DNA of 64,000 nt from Flavobacterium sp. UBA5153. GTDB lineage: Bacteria; Bacteroidota; Bacteroidia; Flavobacteriales; Flavobacteriaceae. The translations under genes and the position numbers were made by a program. The stretch is taken from positions 8,240-72,239 of the forward strand of contig DHXP01000060.1 of NCBI GenBank assembly GCA_002413745.1. Reading direction: 5' to 3'. The notes below the pieces were generated by a model. The model searched no databases and was not told the origin of the DNA. It was given only the letters and a program-made list of their open reading frames with translations. This document shows, one piece after another, positions 36,010 through 43,079 of this stretch (its first letter is position 1; each line of letters opens with the position of its first letter).

Positions 36010-36082
36010 TTGAAAGACATCATCCTCAAAGCCGAAAACATTTCCAGAGCCATACCCCCTCAGGCAAGTGGGCGGGAACGTT
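36010..36082 (+). pseudogene. wzt fragment 3 (5' end)
   Basis: From TTG 36010 the sequence gives KDIILKAENISRA, then a degraded match to the LGQVGTGT region (cctcaggcaagtgggcggga). It stops at about 36082. The leader and TTG match those of the intact gene at 41062. Confidence 0.75.
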
Positions 36083-36172
36083 GGGTTATGGTCCCCTCAT
36101 AAACTTCGTCAATACGGTTTTTATTTTCGTCAAATAATTCAAAATAAATTTCCATCTTGTTCCATTATTAGT

Positions 36173-36180
36173 TAACTTTG
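36173..36180 (+). promoter_or_regulatory. TAnnTTTG element, leaderless higB
   Basis: TAACTTTG ends four bases before the higB ATG at 36185, so the transcript is probably leaderless. Confidence 0.55.
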
Positions 36181-36184
36181 CTTT

Positions 36185-36526
36185 ATGAAAAAAATAAGAG
36201 AAATCATTTTTTACGAAAACCACTTTGAAAATTTCTTTAATGAACAAACCGAGAAAGTGAAAAGTAAAATTGATGAAGTTCTTTTTCTAATAACAATAAT
36301 TGAAAGAGTTCCAAAAAAATTCTTGCAGCATCTGGAAGGAAGTGAAGGATTATATGAAGTTAGAGTAGCTCTTGGCAGTAATATTTTTCGTGTTTTTTGC
36401 TGTTTTGATGAAGGGCGTTTGATAGTGTTATTCAATGGATTTCAGAAAAAAACTCAAAAGACGCCAAAAGCGGAACTTGAAAAAGCAGAAAAATTAAAAG
36501 CGGAATATTTTAATCAAAAAAAATGA
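36185..36526 (+). CDS. higB: HigB/RelE-type toxin
   Basis: This 113-residue protein belongs to the RelE/HigB (Gp49-like) superfamily of ribosome-dependent mRNA interferases. Typical segments are [15 protein letters not shown] at the start, [20 protein letters not shown] with the conserved [27 protein letters not shown], and a C-terminal [18 protein letters not shown] helix. The next gene overlaps it by four bases and encodes an XRE antitoxin. Toxin first is the usual higBA order. Confidence 0.9.
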   Translation: MKKIREIIFYENHFENFFNEQTEKVKSKIDEVLFLITIIERVPKKFLQHLEGSEGLYEVRVALGSNIFRVFCCFDEGRLIVLFNGFQKKTQKTPKAELEKAEKLKAEYFNQKK

Positions 36527-36831
36527 AAATGAAAACAGATAATAAAAAAACAACCACTTTTGAACAACATCTTGACAAACGCTATGGCGAAGTGGGTTCC
36601 ATTCAACGTGCTGAATTTGAAATTAAAGCAAAAGCTTTTGCAATTGGTGAAATAATAAAAGAGGAAAGACTTTTAGCGCATTTAACACAAGAACAACTTG
36701 CTGAAAAAACAGGCACCAAAAAAAGTTTTATTTCCAGAATAGAAAACGGACATAGTGATATTCAACTCTCCACTTTATACCGTCTTTTAGAAATTGGTCT
36801 GGGGAAAAAAATAGCATTTTCAATTGAATAA
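36523..36831 (+). CDS. higA: HigA-type antitoxin with XRE helix-turn-helix
   Basis: This 102-residue protein carries an [26 protein letters not shown], then [20 protein letters not shown] and [16 protein letters not shown]. The N-terminal 45 residues ([20 protein letters not shown]) are typical of HigA relatives paired with Gp49-like toxins. It binds and neutralises HigB and probably represses the operon. Its ATGA start overlaps the toxin stop, indicating coupled translation. Confidence 0.9.
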   Translation: MKMKTDNKKTTTFEQHLDKRYGEVGSIQRAEFEIKAKAFAIGEIIKEERLLAHLTQEQLAEKTGTKKSFISRIENGHSDIQLSTLYRLLEIGLGKKIAFSIE

Positions 36832-36896
36832 AATAAAGGAAAATCTTGAGTTTTGTTAAAACTAAAGGTCGTTATAATTTGTATAAAAAAAGTATA

Positions 36897-37043
36897 ATGA
36901 AAACGTATAAAAGAACACCCAATCAAACTAAAATAATTGAAGGAATGGATAAAGTTTATGAAAAGCTGATCGAATTCAAAAAGAAAATGAATAGCGAATT
37001 AGTGATTCTAAAAGACAATAAAATAGTTAGAATAAAACCTTAA
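36897..37043 (+). CDS. 48-residue protein downstream of higBA
   Basis: MKTYKRTPNQTKIIEGMDKV and then YEKLIEFKKKMNSELVILKDNKIVRIKP. It is highly basic, with a likely amphipathic helix followed by a short beta hairpin. Small proteins of this type appear behind regulators in flavobacteria. It lies 65 bases behind higA. A longer in-frame start at 36846 is less likely because the ATG at 36897 begins the conserved-looking part. Its function is unknown; it could be a third member of the module. Confidence 0.5.
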   Translation: MKTYKRTPNQTKIIEGMDKVYEKLIEFKKKMNSELVILKDNKIVRIKP

Positions 37044-37119
37044 TATCTGTTTAATCCATTAAATGTGTGGTTTATAGGTCAATTTCAATAGCAATGACAA
37101 ATTCAATGGCAATTTCAAA

Positions 37120-37169
37120 ACCTATAACCCATAACTCATAACTCATAACCCATAACTCATAACTCATAA
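37120..37169. repeat. tandem cccataact/cataact repeat
   Basis: About six imperfect units of 8 or 9 bases, the same type as at 35964-36005, lie directly before duplicated block B. Confidence 0.8.
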
Positions 37170-37173
37170 AGAA

Positions 37174-37368
37174 CAACAGATTGCTTCGTCCCTCGCAATG
37201 ACCACTATGAATAAAGACATCATCCTTAAAGCCGAAAACAATGAATCTTTAAAAATCAGTTTAATCAGGGGCAACATAACTCGAAGCTGCTAAGCTAATG
37301 TAATCTATATAAAAGCAAAGCGTCTTGAAGAAAAAAACAAAAACTATGATTCTATGTGTTTAAAAAAA
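37174..37368 (+). repeat. duplicated block B with wzt fragment 4
   Basis: This is a near copy of block A (35670-35876). From ATG 37207 it encodes MNKDIILKAEN and then leaves wzt. A five-base deletion and a few substitutions distinguish the copies. Confidence 0.8.
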
Positions 37369-37520
37369 ATTAAAAACACTTAACACTCAAAAACCAATTT
37401 GAAAGACATCATCCTCAAAGCCGAAAACATCTCCGGTGCCATACTGCCTCGGACAGGTAGGAACGGTAGCCTGTCTTGAGCGAAGTCGAAAGGCTCAGCC
37501 ACGACCTCAACCGTTCTGTC

Positions 37521-37576
37521 CTGATAGTCCCGATAGTCCCGATAGTCCCGATAGCTATCGGGATCGGGATCGGGAG
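37521..37576. repeat. expanded CCCGATAGT tract with core palindrome
   Basis: Three to four gatagtccc units lead into TCCCGATAGCTATCGGGA (37546-37563), followed by two extra atcggg units. This looks like slippage or repeated insertion at one core palindrome. Confidence 0.85.
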
Positions 37577-37673
37577 CACCAAGTGCGGGGCAAGGAAAAC
37601 CCCTATCTAAAAATAGGCGACACGAACGACCGAAGCACCAAAGGCACGAGCGACTATGTTTGGGTACTCCAAG

Positions 37674-37691
37674 TTCCGATAGCTATCGGAA
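37674..37691. repeat. core palindrome TTCCGATAGCTATCGGAA
   Basis: This perfect 18-base palindrome replaces the codons for DI in the wzt segment LQDINFEVE. The same junction with inattaattttgaag is found at 34650, showing that fragments 1 and 5 share ancestry. Confidence 0.8.
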
Positions 37692-37741
37692 TTAATTTTG
37701 AAGTGGAGCGTGGCGAAGTCTTGGGCATCAAAAAAACACAT

Positions 37742-37852
37742 TATACCGCTAGTTATTTCAAATTAGTCCAATAAAAATTGAACTAAATGAAATATACAGC
37801 GGCATTATACTAGAACTATTGGACTAAAATATATTAACTATTGGTATTACTT
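37742..37852. repeat. MITE-like palindrome, copy 4 (complete)
   Basis: Arms at 37742-37773 and 37778-37809 form the imperfect hairpin, and the conserved tail (attggactaaaatata to ggtattactt) continues to 37852. It is almost identical to 1364-1474 and separates wzt fragment 5 from the DUF4160 gene. Confidence 0.8.
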
Positions 37853-38022
37853 ACAGCAAAGAATTAAAATAATAGTGATTATCTTTGTTTGATAAATTAT
37901 TTAAGTAGTAAAAACGATATAATGTCGTGTTTTACTTTTAAATAAATTTCGATAATTATTTGAAAAACAAACAATTAAGTTGTTTTAATAATACGACAAC
38001 AAATCGTTTCAATTACTTAGAT

Positions 38023-38325
38023 ATGCCAAAACTATACGAATATTTAGGAATAATTTTGTTTTTTTATTCCAACGAACACGAACCTATTCACGTTCACGCT
38101 AAAAAAGGAGAATTTGAAAGTAAAGCAACATTTTGTATAGAAAATGGAGTAATAACAGAAATCAAAATAGTAAACGTTAAAGGTAGAAAACCATTAGTAA
38201 ACAAAGAATAAAAAGACTTTGAAGCATTTTTAGAAGTCTATTCAGAAAAAATAGTCGAAAAATGGATTGCCTATTTTGTATATCATAAGGAAATTGAATT
38301 TGAAAAAATAACGAAAAAACTATAA
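38023..38325 (+). pseudogene. DUF4160 gene with an in-frame stop
   Basis: The frame from ATG 38023 gives MPKLYEYLGIILFFYSNEHE and PIHVHAKKGEFESKA, the DUF4160 signature with its HEPIHVH motif. TAA at 38209-38211 falls between VNKE and KDFEAFLEVYSEKIVEKWIA, which continues the family sequence in the same frame to 38325. One base change would restore a protein of about 100 residues. DUF4160 genes typically pair with DUF2442 genes, as here, in a module suspected to be toxin-antitoxin-like. The full frame opens at 37960 without family support. Confidence 0.75.
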
Positions 38326-38329
38326 TCAG

Positions 38330-38611
38330 ATGAAAATTACAGTTATTAATACAGACACTTATTTAGATAAACCATTAACAATAATTAGTGCTAAAAAACT
38401 TGGCAATTATCACATTTTAATTGAATTTAATGATGGTGTAGAAAAATTTGTTGATTTTTCCGATTTTTTATCAAAATCACAACATCAATCTATAAAAAAA
38501 TATTTAGACGAAACACTTTTTGGTTCGTTTAAAATTATAGATGGCAATCTAAACTGGAATGATTATGATATGATTTTTCCAATAGCCGATTTATACAACG
38601 GGAAAATTTAA
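38330..38611 (+). CDS. DUF2442 protein
   Basis: This 93-residue protein shows the DUF2442 pattern: a KKLGNYHILIEFNDGVEKFV strand pair, a VDFSDFLSK helix and the C-terminal DYDMIFPIADLYNGKI. It starts four bases after the end of the broken DUF4160 frame, so the pair formed one operon. If DUF2442 is the antitoxin partner, it has outlived its partner. The function of the pair is not established. Confidence 0.8.
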   Translation: MKITVINTDTYLDKPLTIISAKKLGNYHILIEFNDGVEKFVDFSDFLSKSQHQSIKKYLDETLFGSFKIIDGNLNWNDYDMIFPIADLYNGKI

Positions 38612-38789
38612 TTTTCCTATCTTGAAATGGTAAAAAAAAAGACACATTACTTATCACTAAGCAAAACTAATTTGCTAGATGATATTGTTTTATTAAACCC
38701 CGAATGACATTTCCTAATCAAAAGTTAACAACTCAATAATCTACAACAGATTGCCGCGCTTCACTGCGTTGCGCTCGCAATGACTAATA
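38612..38789. other. gap with a short unassigned frame
   Basis: A frame of about 26 codons (MVKKKTHYLSLSKTNLLDDI) from 38627 has no recognised relative. A palindrome (gattgccgcgcttcactgcg, cgctcgcaatgac, 38748-38783) matches the one before duplicated block A. Confidence 0.35.
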
Positions 38790-39035
38790 ATGAGTAAAGA
38801 CATCATCCTTAAAGCCGAAAACATCTCCAAGCAATACCGCCTCGGGCAGGTAGGCACGGGTACGTTGCAACACGACCTGAACCGCTGGTGGCATCAAGTG
38901 CGGGGTAAGGAAAACCCCTATCTCAAAATAGGCGACCCGAGCTTGCGAACTGGCGAAGCATACCAATGACCGAAGCACTAAAGGCACGAGCGATTACGTT
39001 TGGGTACTCCAAGACATTAATTTTGAGGTGGAAAG
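38790..39035 (+). pseudogene. wzt fragment 6 (first 80 codons)
   Basis: From ATG 38790 the sequence matches the intact wzt closely: MSKDIILKAENISKQYRLGQ and VGTGTLQHDLNRWWHQVRGK to KIGD. A 25-base repeat unit (cccgagcttgcgaactggcg and aagca, 38938-38962) then splits GGCGA|TACCAATGACC and shifts the frame. The remainder (GTSDYVWVLQDINFEVE) ends at about 39035. The ATG leader differs from the TTG leader of the intact gene. Confidence 0.88.
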
Positions 39036-39106
39036 TATCCAGACACTAAAAGTAAAGTTTAAAATGTAATATTAATTAATAAGGGAAAGGTTTAATAATA
39101 AATTCA

Positions 39107-39991
39107 ATGAAAAATCAAATCCATAAAGTATTAAAAAAACTGGGTTACAAAATTTCAAATATATCCAAAAAGGAGAAATCCATTAAAGATCTAGTGCGAA
39201 GTTTTGCGGTTACAAACGACACGCATAATTTAGTTATTAGTTCAGCTGCTTACTTATTTGAAATCAAGAAACATTTCCCGGAATTAGTTCTGGAAAGTCA
39301 TAAAGAAGGTGTTTTGGCCAGTTTTAACGGATTACAATTATATGTAGAAACTTCAGAAGAATTTTTCATACTTAAGGAAGTATTTATTGAAAAGGATTAT
39401 AATTTATTGTCTAATGAAAGCTTCGTTGTTTTTGATATAGGGATGAACATTGGCATTAGTTCCTTGTTTTTTGGATTAAAAAAAAATGTAGAAAAAATAT
39501 ATTCTTTTGAACCTGTGTTGCCAACATATAATCAGGCGCTTTATAATTTGGAATTAAATAAAACCTATTCTAATAAAATTGAAGCCTTCAATTTCGGGTT
39601 GGGCGGTTTCACCCGAATAGAGAAAGTACTTTACAATTCACAAGCAAAAGGCAATTGTGGTATAAGGCTGGATTTAAGTCTGGTTATAGATAGATATAAT
39701 GCAGAAGAAATTGAAATAAACATAAAAAATGTGAGCGAAGTGCTTCCTGATTTGCTGGCCAAACATTCTGGCCAAAAAAAGGTCTTAAAAATAGATTGTG
39801 AAGGGGCAGAATATGAGATCATCCAAAAATTAAATGATGCTAATTTATTGGTTGACATCGATGCATTGTTAATCGAATGGCATGATAAAGGAGCCGCAAT
39901 ACTGGAAGGGATATTGACAGCCAATAATTTCAGAATAATCTCGAGGCATTTGACTCCAATCACGGGGATGATTTATGCGTTTAAAAAATAA
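39107..39991 (+). CDS. FkbM-family methyltransferase
   Basis: This 294-residue enzyme probably O-methylates a sugar hydroxyl. The SAM motif is VVFDIGMNIGISSLFFGL (near 105-122), followed by IYSFEPVLPTYNQALYNLEL. The FkbM-typical KVLKIDCEGAEYEIIQKL lies near 228, followed by ALLIEWHD. The N-terminal 100 residues are helical and variable. It is the first gene of the polysaccharide cluster after the fragment region; a GT2 gene follows 20 bases later. Confidence 0.85.
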   Translation: MKNQIHKVLKKLGYKISNISKKEKSIKDLVRSFAVTNDTHNLVISSAAYLFEIKKHFPELVLESHKEGVLASFNGLQLYVETSEEFFILKEVFIEKDYNLLSNESFVVFDIGMNIGISSLFFGLKKNVEKIYSFEPVLPTYNQALYNLELNKTYSNKIEAFNFGLGGFTRIEKVLYNSQAKGNCGIRLDLSLVIDRYNAEEIEINIKNVSEVLPDLLAKHSGQKKVLKIDCEGAEYEIIQKLNDANLLVDIDALLIEWHDKGAAILEGILTANNFRIISRHLTPITGMIYAFKK

Positions 39992-40011
39992 AAAAGATAA
40001 GTTTTTCGCTT

Positions 40012-40863
40012 ATGCAAATACCTAAAGTCTCCATCATCGTTCCCTGCTACAACCAAGCCCAATACTTGGACGAAGCCTTGCAATCGCTATACGACCAAAC
40101 GTATACTGATTGGGAATGTTTCGTTGTCAATGACGGCAGTCCCGATCATACCGAAGAAATTGCACGAAAATGGGAGGCTAAAGACCCTCGTTTTATCTAT
40201 ATTTACAAGGAAAATGGAGGAGTCAGCAGTGCCAGAAATTTGGGGATAGAAAAAGCTAAAGGAGAATTCATCCTAACCTTGGATGCAGATGACCAATACG
40301 AAGCCACTTTTATTGAAAAGGCATTAACAGTGCTACTCAATAATGACAAAGTGGGTATCGTGAGTAGTTGGGGTAGGTATTTTACTAACGACAAACAATT
40401 GCAAATATATAAATCTATAGGTAAATCAGTTGCTGATTTTTTGTTTTATAATGCAGCAATTGGAACATCATTGTTCCGGAAAGAATGTTGGCAGCAAGTG
40501 GGCGGATATGATGAAAATCCAGCCAATGGTTATGAAGATTGGGAGTTTTATTTGCGAGTATGTGCATTAGGATGGAAAGTATATATAATCGAAGAAGTAT
40601 TGTTTTTATACAGACAAAACATCGGTTCCAGAAGCGCGGGGATGAATCTGAAACATAATGAGACACAAAAATATATTTACATCAAGAACAAGGAAATTTA
40701 TTGTGCCCATTATGAAGAGTTGATAGACCAGTTCTTAACGGCTTCTGATTTAGAGAAAAAAGAGATCAATAAATTTAAAAACACGATTGACTATAAATTA
40801 GGCGCAGCACTATTAAAACCCTTAAGGAGCATAAAATGGTTTTTTTTAAAACTTTTTAAATAA
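40012..40863 (+). CDS. GT2 glycosyltransferase
   Basis: This 283-residue GT-A enzyme begins IPKVSIIVPCYNQAQYLDEA and has the nucleotide-binding FVVNDGSPDHTEEIA, the RNLGIEKAKGEFILTLDADD segment with the metal-binding DxD-type motif (DADD), and the acceptor-side NGYEDWEFYLRVCALG (ED motif). The product would be a cytoplasmic sugar transfer in chain assembly. It is close in sequence to the GT2 at 43867. It may be co-transcribed with the FkbM gene before it. Confidence 0.9.
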   Translation: MQIPKVSIIVPCYNQAQYLDEALQSLYDQTYTDWECFVVNDGSPDHTEEIARKWEAKDPRFIYIYKENGGVSSARNLGIEKAKGEFILTLDADDQYEATFIEKALTVLLNNDKVGIVSSWGRYFTNDKQLQIYKSIGKSVADFLFYNAAIGTSLFRKECWQQVGGYDENPANGYEDWEFYLRVCALGWKVYIIEEVLFLYRQNIGSRSAGMNLKHNETQKYIYIKNKEIYCAHYEELIDQFLTASDLEKKEINKFKNTIDYKLGAALLKPLRSIKWFFLKLFK

Positions 40864-41017
40864 TAAAGAAAACCAGCTATCAATGTCAATGACAATTTAA
40901 AAAGCCAATAACCTTATAATCCATTACCAAACCTTATAATGCCTTATATGGTTTAAAAAAGTAGAAGATAAAGGTTACCATATAAGATATATAAGTTCAT
41001 ATAAGAAAAAAATAAAA

Positions 41018-41025
41018 TAACTTTG
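41018..41025 (+). promoter_or_regulatory. TAnnTTTG -7 element for wzt
   Basis: TAACTTTG lies 37 bases before the TTG start at 41062. Confidence 0.45.
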
Positions 41026-41061
41026 TGCCTCCACGTCTTCGCGGCAAAAAAAACACTCCAA

Positions 41062-42351
41062 TTGAAAGACATCATCCTCAAAGCCGAAAACATCTCCAAG
41101 CAATACCGCCTCGGGCAGGTAGGTACTGGTACGTTGCAACACGACTTGAATCGCTGGTGGCATCAAGTGCGAGGTAAGGAAAACCCTTACTTGAAAATAG
41201 GCGATACCAATGACCGTGCTACAAAAGGCGAAAGCGATTATGTTTGGGCATTGCAGGACATTAATTTTGAGGTAGAACGTGGCGAAGTTTTAGGTATTAT
41301 AGGCAAAAACGGAGCAGGAAAATCTACTTTATTGAAGATACTTTCCAAGGTTACCGCACCAACAACTGGGAGTATAAAATCTCGAGGGCGCATCGCTTCC
41401 TTGCTTGAAGTGGGTACGGGATTCAACCCCGAGTTGACCGGCAAGGAAAATATTTACCTGAACGGCGCCATCCTGGGAATGACAAAAAAAGAAATAACTA
41501 GCAAGATTGACGAAATCATTGATTTCTCAGGCTGTGTGCGCTATATAGACACGCCAGTAAAACGCTACAGCAGCGGAATGACGGTGCGACTTGCCTTTGC
41601 CGTGGCAGCCTTCCTCGAACCGGAAATCTTGGTAATTGACGAGGTGCTGGCCGTGGGTGATGCCGAGTTTCAGAAAAAAGCCATTGGCAAGATGCAGGAT
41701 ATTTCGCGTCAAGGAGGAAAAACGGTTTTGTTTGTGAGCCATAATATGGCGGCGGTGAAGCAATTGTGTACAAGAGGGATTTTGCTGGAAAACGGGAAAG
41801 TGGCTTTTGTAGGAGGAATTGATGAGAATATTTCAAGATATTATATGTCGAGCTATGATAGTTTTGATAATGGGATTCTTGGGGTTTATGAATTGCAAAA
41901 TCATAGAGATAAAAAGTCTAGATATGGCTTACTCAAAGCGGAATTGTTTTGTGATGGGAAATTGAGCGATACCATTTATACGGGTTCTAAATTTGTATTA
42001 AAATTATATTTTGAATCATCTAGAGATTTTTTTGAAGGAGAAATTGGAATAGTAATCAAAGATTCAGATCAAATATCTTACATTGGAATTAATAATAAAC
42101 ATATTGGCAATAGTATTGTTGTGAAAGAAGGAAAAGGAAAAGCGGAAATTGTCATTGATGATTTTCCTTTATTTGCATTAGGGGATTATTGGATAAACCT
42201 TTATTTTGGTGACCAAGGGCCTAATTATGAATCATTAGAAAATGTTATTAAATTTAAAATAATTGGCGAAGATGTTTTTGGTTCAGGTAGAAAATTAGAC
42301 ATTGCTTGGAATAAAATCGTTCATAAAAAAATAACTATAGAAACAATATGA
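41062..42351 (+). CDS. Wzt-type polysaccharide ABC transporter ATPase
   Basis: This 429-residue ATPase would power export of a lipid-linked glycan with a Wzm-type permease. Walker A is [15 protein letters not shown] (near 75), the signature is KRYSSGMTVRLAFAVA, and Walker B is ILVIDEVLAVGDAEFQ, followed by SHNMAAV. A 110-residue Wzt C-terminal domain (about 275-420, GEIGIVIKDSDQISYIGINN) would recognise the modified glycan end. The TTG at 41062 is chosen because the fragment copies begin with the same KDIILKAEN; the frame opens at 41023. No permease gene is seen in the window. At least six broken 5' or internal copies lie at 34.6-39.0 kb. Confidence 0.9.
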   Translation: MKDIILKAENISKQYRLGQVGTGTLQHDLNRWWHQVRGKENPYLKIGDTNDRATKGESDYVWALQDINFEVERGEVLGIIGKNGAGKSTLLKILSKVTAPTTGSIKSRGRIASLLEVGTGFNPELTGKENIYLNGAILGMTKKEITSKIDEIIDFSGCVRYIDTPVKRYSSGMTVRLAFAVAAFLEPEILVIDEVLAVGDAEFQKKAIGKMQDISRQGGKTVLFVSHNMAAVKQLCTRGILLENGKVAFVGGIDENISRYYMSSYDSFDNGILGVYELQNHRDKKSRYGLLKAELFCDGKLSDTIYTGSKFVLKLYFESSRDFFEGEIGIVIKDSDQISYIGINNKHIGNSIVVKEGKGKAEIVIDDFPLFALGDYWINLYFGDQGPNYESLENVIKFKIIGEDVFGSGRKLDIAWNKIVHKKITIETI

Positions 42352-43079
42352 TCTATTTAAAAAACTGGTCGTTATTAATTTTAATAAAAATTTCAAATAA
42401 ATTTGGTAGAGGATTTTTTCTAAAAAAGAGGATTTTTTCAAGTCAAAGTGTTTTAGAAAAAAATTTTCCAAAAATGAAAAGTTTTAATTTTATTCAAGTT
42501 GGGGCTAATGATGGAATTAGTTTTGATTTTTTGTATGATTTTATAATTCAAAGAAATTCAGAGGGAATTGTTTTAGAACCCGTCAAAGAATATTTTGATG
42601 AATTGACGCAAAACTATAAAGATTTTCCTAAAATTATTAAGATAAATAAAGCGGTACATTCTTCACAAAAGAGTGTTGTAATTAGTAGGATTTCTCCAAA
42701 TGCAGTTAAAAAATATCCCGATTGGGTAAAAGGTATCGCCTCATTAGATGCTGAACATCATAAAAAAACAGGTATTGATAGTAGCGATATTATTAAAGAG
42801 GAAGTGACGGCTGATACTCTTACAAATATTATTAATCAAAATTTATTAAATAAGAAGCTAGATTATTTTCAGGTTGATTCGGAGGGATTTGATTACGAAG
42901 TTATAAAAATGATTGATTTTAATATTATTAGACCTAACGTTATAAAATATGAATCTGTTAATTTGAGTGATGAGGATCAAAATGCCTTGGAATTGTTATT
43001 AAAAAAACAAAGTTATTTTATCTTTAAAGAATCGGGAGATGGTGTTGGTGTTGATTTAAAAAAAATAAAATTATATTAA
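42348..43079 (+). CDS. FkbM-family methyltransferase
   Basis: This 243-residue protein shows the SAM motif NFIQVGANDGISFDFLYDF (near 46) and the FkbM hallmark KLDYFQVDSEGFDYEVIKMI (near 175). It overlaps the wzt stop by four bases and the next gene by one base, so wzt, this enzyme and the GT32 gene form a tight operon. Being placed directly behind the Wzt, whose C-terminal domain often reads a methylated end, it is a candidate chain-capping methyltransferase. That role is inferred. Confidence 0.83.
   Translation: MIYLKNWSLLILIKISNKFGRGFFLKKRIFSSQSVLEKNFPKMKSFNFIQVGANDGISFDFLYDFIIQRNSEGIVLEPVKEYFDELTQNYKDFPKIIKINKAVHSSQKSVVISRISPNAVKKYPDWVKGIASLDAEHHKKTGIDSSDIIKEEVTADTLTNIINQNLLNKKLDYFQVDSEGFDYEVIKMIDFNIIRPNVIKYESVNLSDEDQNALELLLKKQSYFIFKESGDGVGVDLKKIKLY

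Larger units (their letters stand above)
37399..37738 (+). pseudogene. wzt fragment 5, riddled with repeats
   Basis: From TTG 37399 this copy follows the intact wzt for about the first 110 codons (KDIILKAENI, then [40 protein letters not shown]). It is interrupted by three repeats: a cttgagcgaagtcgaaaggc unit at about 37463-37497, an expanded CCCGATAGT tract at 37521-37576, and a TTCCGATAGCTATCGGAA palindrome at 37674-37691. It ends at the MITE-like element at 37742. Each break point can be read against the intact gene. Confidence 0.85.

Noticed and set aside
37436-37774. 112-codon frame across wzt fragment 5
   Set aside because: It switches among wzt frames, repeat units and the MITE arm; it is an accidental frame over a pseudogene.
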